The notes below the pieces were generated by a model. That model was not told where the DNA came from and searched no databases. It was given only the letters and a program-made list of their open reading frames with translations. A stretch of 64,000 bases of DNA from Chryseobacterium soli (GTDB taxonomy: Bacteria > Bacteroidota > Bacteroidia > Flavobacteriales > Weeksellaceae). Positions 61,936 through 64,000 of the stretch are shown here, piece after piece. The DNA lies in assembly GCF_000737705.1 (NCBI RefSeq), contig NZ_JPRH01000001.1, positions 1 to 64,000 of the forward strand. Direction: 5' to 3'. The stretch's first letter is position 1, and the number at the start of each line of letters is the position of its first letter. The translations under genes were made by a program, and so were the position numbers.

Positions 61936-62370
61936 ATGAATTACAAAGACCTGCTAAAAATCAGTATTTACTTCATCGCAATAAAATTGTTTGTAGACAG
62001 TATATCAAGAATTCCAGAAAAATTATATATCGCTTTTTCAACTGGAGAATGGTTAATCAATGTCATATCATTTATTTTCCTGAACTTTTTTATCGTTGCC
62101 ATACTTATTAAAGTGGGAAATTATTTTGTAGACAAAATATTTTCTGCAAAAGGAAATTACATCAATACTTCAACCCAATCAATCGTAGAAATTTCAATGA
62201 TAATTTGTTCTTATTATATCATTTTAATTCAACTTTTTTCAGCAATAATTGACCTTTTTTCAAAAATGAATATTGATTTCAATACGGTAGAAAAATTGAC
62301 GGGCATCATTATTTCAGTTTTCTTAATCATCTTCCATAAGAAGATTTCTGAAAATTTAATTAAAATATAG
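61936..62370 (+). CDS. Membrane protein, unknown function
   Basis: The 144-residue protein has three or four hydrophobic segments (about residues 8-25, 38-62, 72-100 and 118-135) and a short Lys-rich end. No family was recognised. It lies 55 bases after the previous gene and 21 before the next, so the group may be one transcript. Confidence 0.65.
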   Translation: MNYKDLLKISIYFIAIKLFVDSISRIPEKLYIAFSTGEWLINVISFIFLNFFIVAILIKVGNYFVDKIFSAKGNYINTSTQSIVEISMIICSYYIILIQLFSAIIDLFSKMNIDFNTVEKLTGIIISVFLIIFHKKISENLIKI

Positions 62371-62391
62371 TTTTTAAAACTGGCAACCCTA

Positions 62392-62865
62392 ATGATGAGA
62401 ACATTTTTTCTTTTTCTGTTATTGAGTTTTAAAAGTTTCTATGCTCAAGAAATATCTCAGGAAGCGTATGAGATTTATGGGCTGGAACTGGCCAATTTGG
62501 AATACAAAAGCTATCAATTCCGGTTGGGAATCCCTGAGAAATATCAAGAAACATTTATAATGGAGAATGATTCTATAGGGAAAAAAATTCGAAATTTATC
62601 TGCAAAAAAAATATTTGATTCTGACAAATTATCTTCAATGATAGTAAAGCAGACCCCTCAAAATATTAAATTTAAGAGAATTATATTTGACAGAACTGAA
62701 GTAATGTATTGCAGTCCTATTTATTTCAAAAATAATAACAACGAAGCTTATTTCTTTTTCGTTATAGATAGTAAAAGCAGACTGAAACCTGTTTGCATTT
62801 ACTTATATGCCTATAGAAAAAGTGATGGGAAATGGTGTACGGAAGACTATTACTACATTTTTTAA
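62392..62865 (+). CDS. Secreted protein, unknown function
   Basis: The 157-residue protein has a signal peptide (SFKSFYAQEIS) and a mature domain of alternating helices and strands. No known family was recognised. The next ATG, at 62395, is equally possible. The C-terminus KWCTEDYYYIF is aromatic. Confidence 0.65.
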   Translation: MMRTFFLFLLLSFKSFYAQEISQEAYEIYGLELANLEYKSYQFRLGIPEKYQETFIMENDSIGKKIRNLSAKKIFDSDKLSSMIVKQTPQNIKFKRIIFDRTEVMYCSPIYFKNNNNEAYFFFVIDSKSRLKPVCIYLYAYRKSDGKWCTEDYYYIF

Positions 62866-62908
62866 AACATATCCTACGCCTTACGCTAAGCCTCAATTAG
62901 ATTAAATT

Positions 62909-63244
62909 ATGAAAGTATTTGTTTTTTTAAGTTTTTTAATTTTGTTATGCTCTTGTGGAGAGCCTGATTGTAATATTGTGAAAAAAGCATATTATCCTGA
63001 CGAATATTATTTGATTGTTGAAGAAGCAAGTATAGATAACTCATGGATAAAAATCAGAGGCTCCGTTCTCATAACTAATGAAAAATCAAATATTATGGTG
63101 CATAATAATTGGATTGACGATTATAATGAAGTTGAAATGGGAGATACAATAATTAAGAGAGAGGGAAATCTGGAACTTGTTGTTCATAAAAAAGATACTA
63201 TTATCCGGCATGATTGGTATTGTAGAGGAAAACCCTATAAATAA
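62909..63244 (+). CDS. Small lipoprotein, tandem paralogue 1
   Basis: The 111-residue protein has a lipobox (LLCSC, Cys16) and a compact domain ending EVEMGDTIIKREGNLELVVHKKDTIIRHDW. It is the paralogue of the next gene, with the same end motif GDTIxKxxGxLxxxxHKxDTIIR. Such duplicated small lipoproteins can be immunity proteins or periplasmic binding proteins; no function is proven. Confidence 0.75.
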   Translation: MKVFVFLSFLILLCSCGEPDCNIVKKAYYPDEYYLIVEEASIDNSWIKIRGSVLITNEKSNIMVHNNWIDDYNEVEMGDTIIKREGNLELVVHKKDTIIRHDWYCRGKPYK

Positions 63245-63270
63245 GTTACTAATAATTTAAGTTAATCTAG

Positions 63271-63374
63271 GAAAAAAGAGCAGGATATGGTGGAGGCAAA
63301 ACAACTTCAAATACGATTAATATAAGTAAGTGGGTTCAGGAAATATTCACTATAATCCGCAGTTTAATTTAAAA
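63271..63374 (+). pseudogene. Possible frameshifted coding remnant
   Basis: One frame reads KRAGYGGGKTTSNTINISKWV and, after a one-base shift, GSGNIHYNPQFN in another. There is no start codon for the first part. The composition resembles coding DNA of a glycine-rich toxin or adhesin tail more than intergenic DNA, but the family is not identified. Confidence 0.3.
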
Positions 63375-63377
63375 AGC

Positions 63378-63692
63378 ATGAAAAAAAATTGCACACTGCT
63401 GCTTTTAATGGTGTTGTCTTCCTGCTCGAAGAATGATGATCAAAAATATGCTCAGATTCTTGCAGATGAAGAATGCAACTTAGTCATAGAAGTTCCACCA
63501 AGTAATTCAGTATGGTTTAAGGCTGAGGGATATAATCCGGTTACCAAGAAAAAGGAGATTTGTAAAACACACAATAGATGGTGGAATATGTTTGCTGATG
63601 AAATTGATATTGGTGATACTATTGTAAAGAAAAAAGGAGAATTAATATTTAGTATCCACAAAAATGATACTATTATTCGTAAAAAATGGTAA
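63378..63692 (+). CDS. Small lipoprotein, tandem paralogue 2
   Basis: The protein of 104 residues from MKKNCTLLLLMVLSSC has a lipobox (LSSC) and EIDIGDTIVKKKGELIFSIHKNDTIIRKKW at the end, clearly related to the preceding lipoprotein gene. A longer frame from 63330 would add 16 residues that are not signal-like. The middle differs between the two copies, with a Trp-rich HNRWWNM in this one. Confidence 0.75.
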   Translation: MKKNCTLLLLMVLSSCSKNDDQKYAQILADEECNLVIEVPPSNSVWFKAEGYNPVTKKKEICKTHNRWWNMFADEIDIGDTIVKKKGELIFSIHKNDTIIRKKW

Positions 63693-63758
63693 TATTAAAA
63701 TAAGACTAAAACCAATATCTATCTTCGCAACAAAGATTGACCCTATTATGAAAGTTAG

Positions 63759-63877
63759 AATTGGAGCCAGAATCATGTCTGGCGAACTAAATTTTTAGAT
63801 AGGGCAATAAGCAAAGTTATACCTTTTTTGATGACCTCAATAATTACAAACGCAAATGAATCAACAATCAGGTTATA
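63759..63877 (+). pseudogene. Possible remnant of a toxin-like C-terminal domain
   Basis: After a stop, one frame reads NWSQNHVWRTKFLDRAISK and continues for 20 more residues to a stop at 63875-63877. No start codon. The WRTKFLDRAISK pattern resembles ends of polymorphic-toxin-like proteins, but this is an impression only. Confidence 0.3.
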
Positions 63878-63911
63878 AAAACATAGAAATTTATTAATTA
63901 TAAAACATATT

Positions 63912-64000
63912 ATGATTGAATTCAAAACAGAAGTTAAAGAAATTCTTCCTTACGATAGAAAACAATATCTATTATTAAAAAAATGGTATGGAGTATCATT
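63912..64000 (+). CDS. Partial gene at the window end
   Basis: An ATG at 63912 opens a frame of 29 codons, MIEFKTEVKEILPYDRKQYL and onward, that continues past the window. No family can be named from this length. Confidence 0.5.
   Translation, partial: MIEFKTEVKEILPYDRKQYLLLKKWYGVS

Noticed and set aside
1..64000. Prophage, integrative element or insertion sequence
   Set aside because: No integrase, transposase, phage structural gene or attachment duplication was found; the accessory genes are isolated small frames.

Overview
The window looks like a chromosomal segment of a flavobacterium close to Chryseobacterium (Bacteroidota, Weeksellaceae). The evidence is a low-GC genome, Bacteroidota promoters (TTG, 18-20 bp, TAnnTTTG), proteins with type IX secretion (T9SS) tail domains, a flavobacterial LptD, BtuB-type vitamin B12 uptake genes, a GG-leader peptide of the LSRxELKxxxGG kind, and protein sequences of Chryseobacterium type throughout. 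Names are by recognition; no database search was possible.

Layout. 0-4.5 kb: a low-affinity iron permease-like protein and the str operon rpsL-rpsG-fusA-rpsJ, closed by a terminator directly after rpsJ. 4.6-8.6 kb: dps and pncB in a scarred locus, with a decayed copy of a membrane glycosyltransferase-like gene, the intact gene, and a short chimeric scar made of the pncB 5' end joined to the dps 3' end. 8.6-13.3 kb: small accessory genes, including a YciI-like secreted protein, an XRE regulator, a serine hydrolase and a Cys-rich GG-leader peptide. 13.4-21 kb: an RND metal efflux operon with its two-component system; six 11-bp-phased repeats lie upstream of the efflux promoter. 21-36 kb: housekeeping genes (rmuC, a SpoU-type methyltransferase, 5-FTHF cyclo-ligase, trhO with an extra C-terminal domain, a Do-family protease, ridA, lptD, an amidase, three tRNA-Glu, rpsT). 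36-39 kb: a T9SS protein and a FadR-like regulator next to an Fsr-like transporter that shares its operator.

39.3-46.3 kb: a four-gene cobalamin uptake operon behind a B12 riboswitch. 46.7-52.3 kb: a copper-type region with an MbnP/MbnH pair and an outer-membrane barrel, an exported superoxide dismutase, a SCO protein, a YHS lipoprotein and two paralogous small CxGKCY proteins. 52.4-61.2 kb: a zinc-type P1B ATPase, a Fur-family regulator, an RND adaptor, an RND pump fused to its outer-membrane channel, and a DUF6660-like small protein. The same 25-bp element with a TGCAAT-N3-ATTGCA core precedes both the ATPase and the RND pump. 61.4-64 kb: AT-rich small secreted or membrane proteins, including a tandem lipoprotein pair and coding debris.

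The points most worth following are the 40-kb-scale metal and cobalamin region with its shared operators and its family of small Cys/PP-tail proteins, the phased repeats before the first efflux operon, the trhO fusion, and the duplication scar around dps and pncB.
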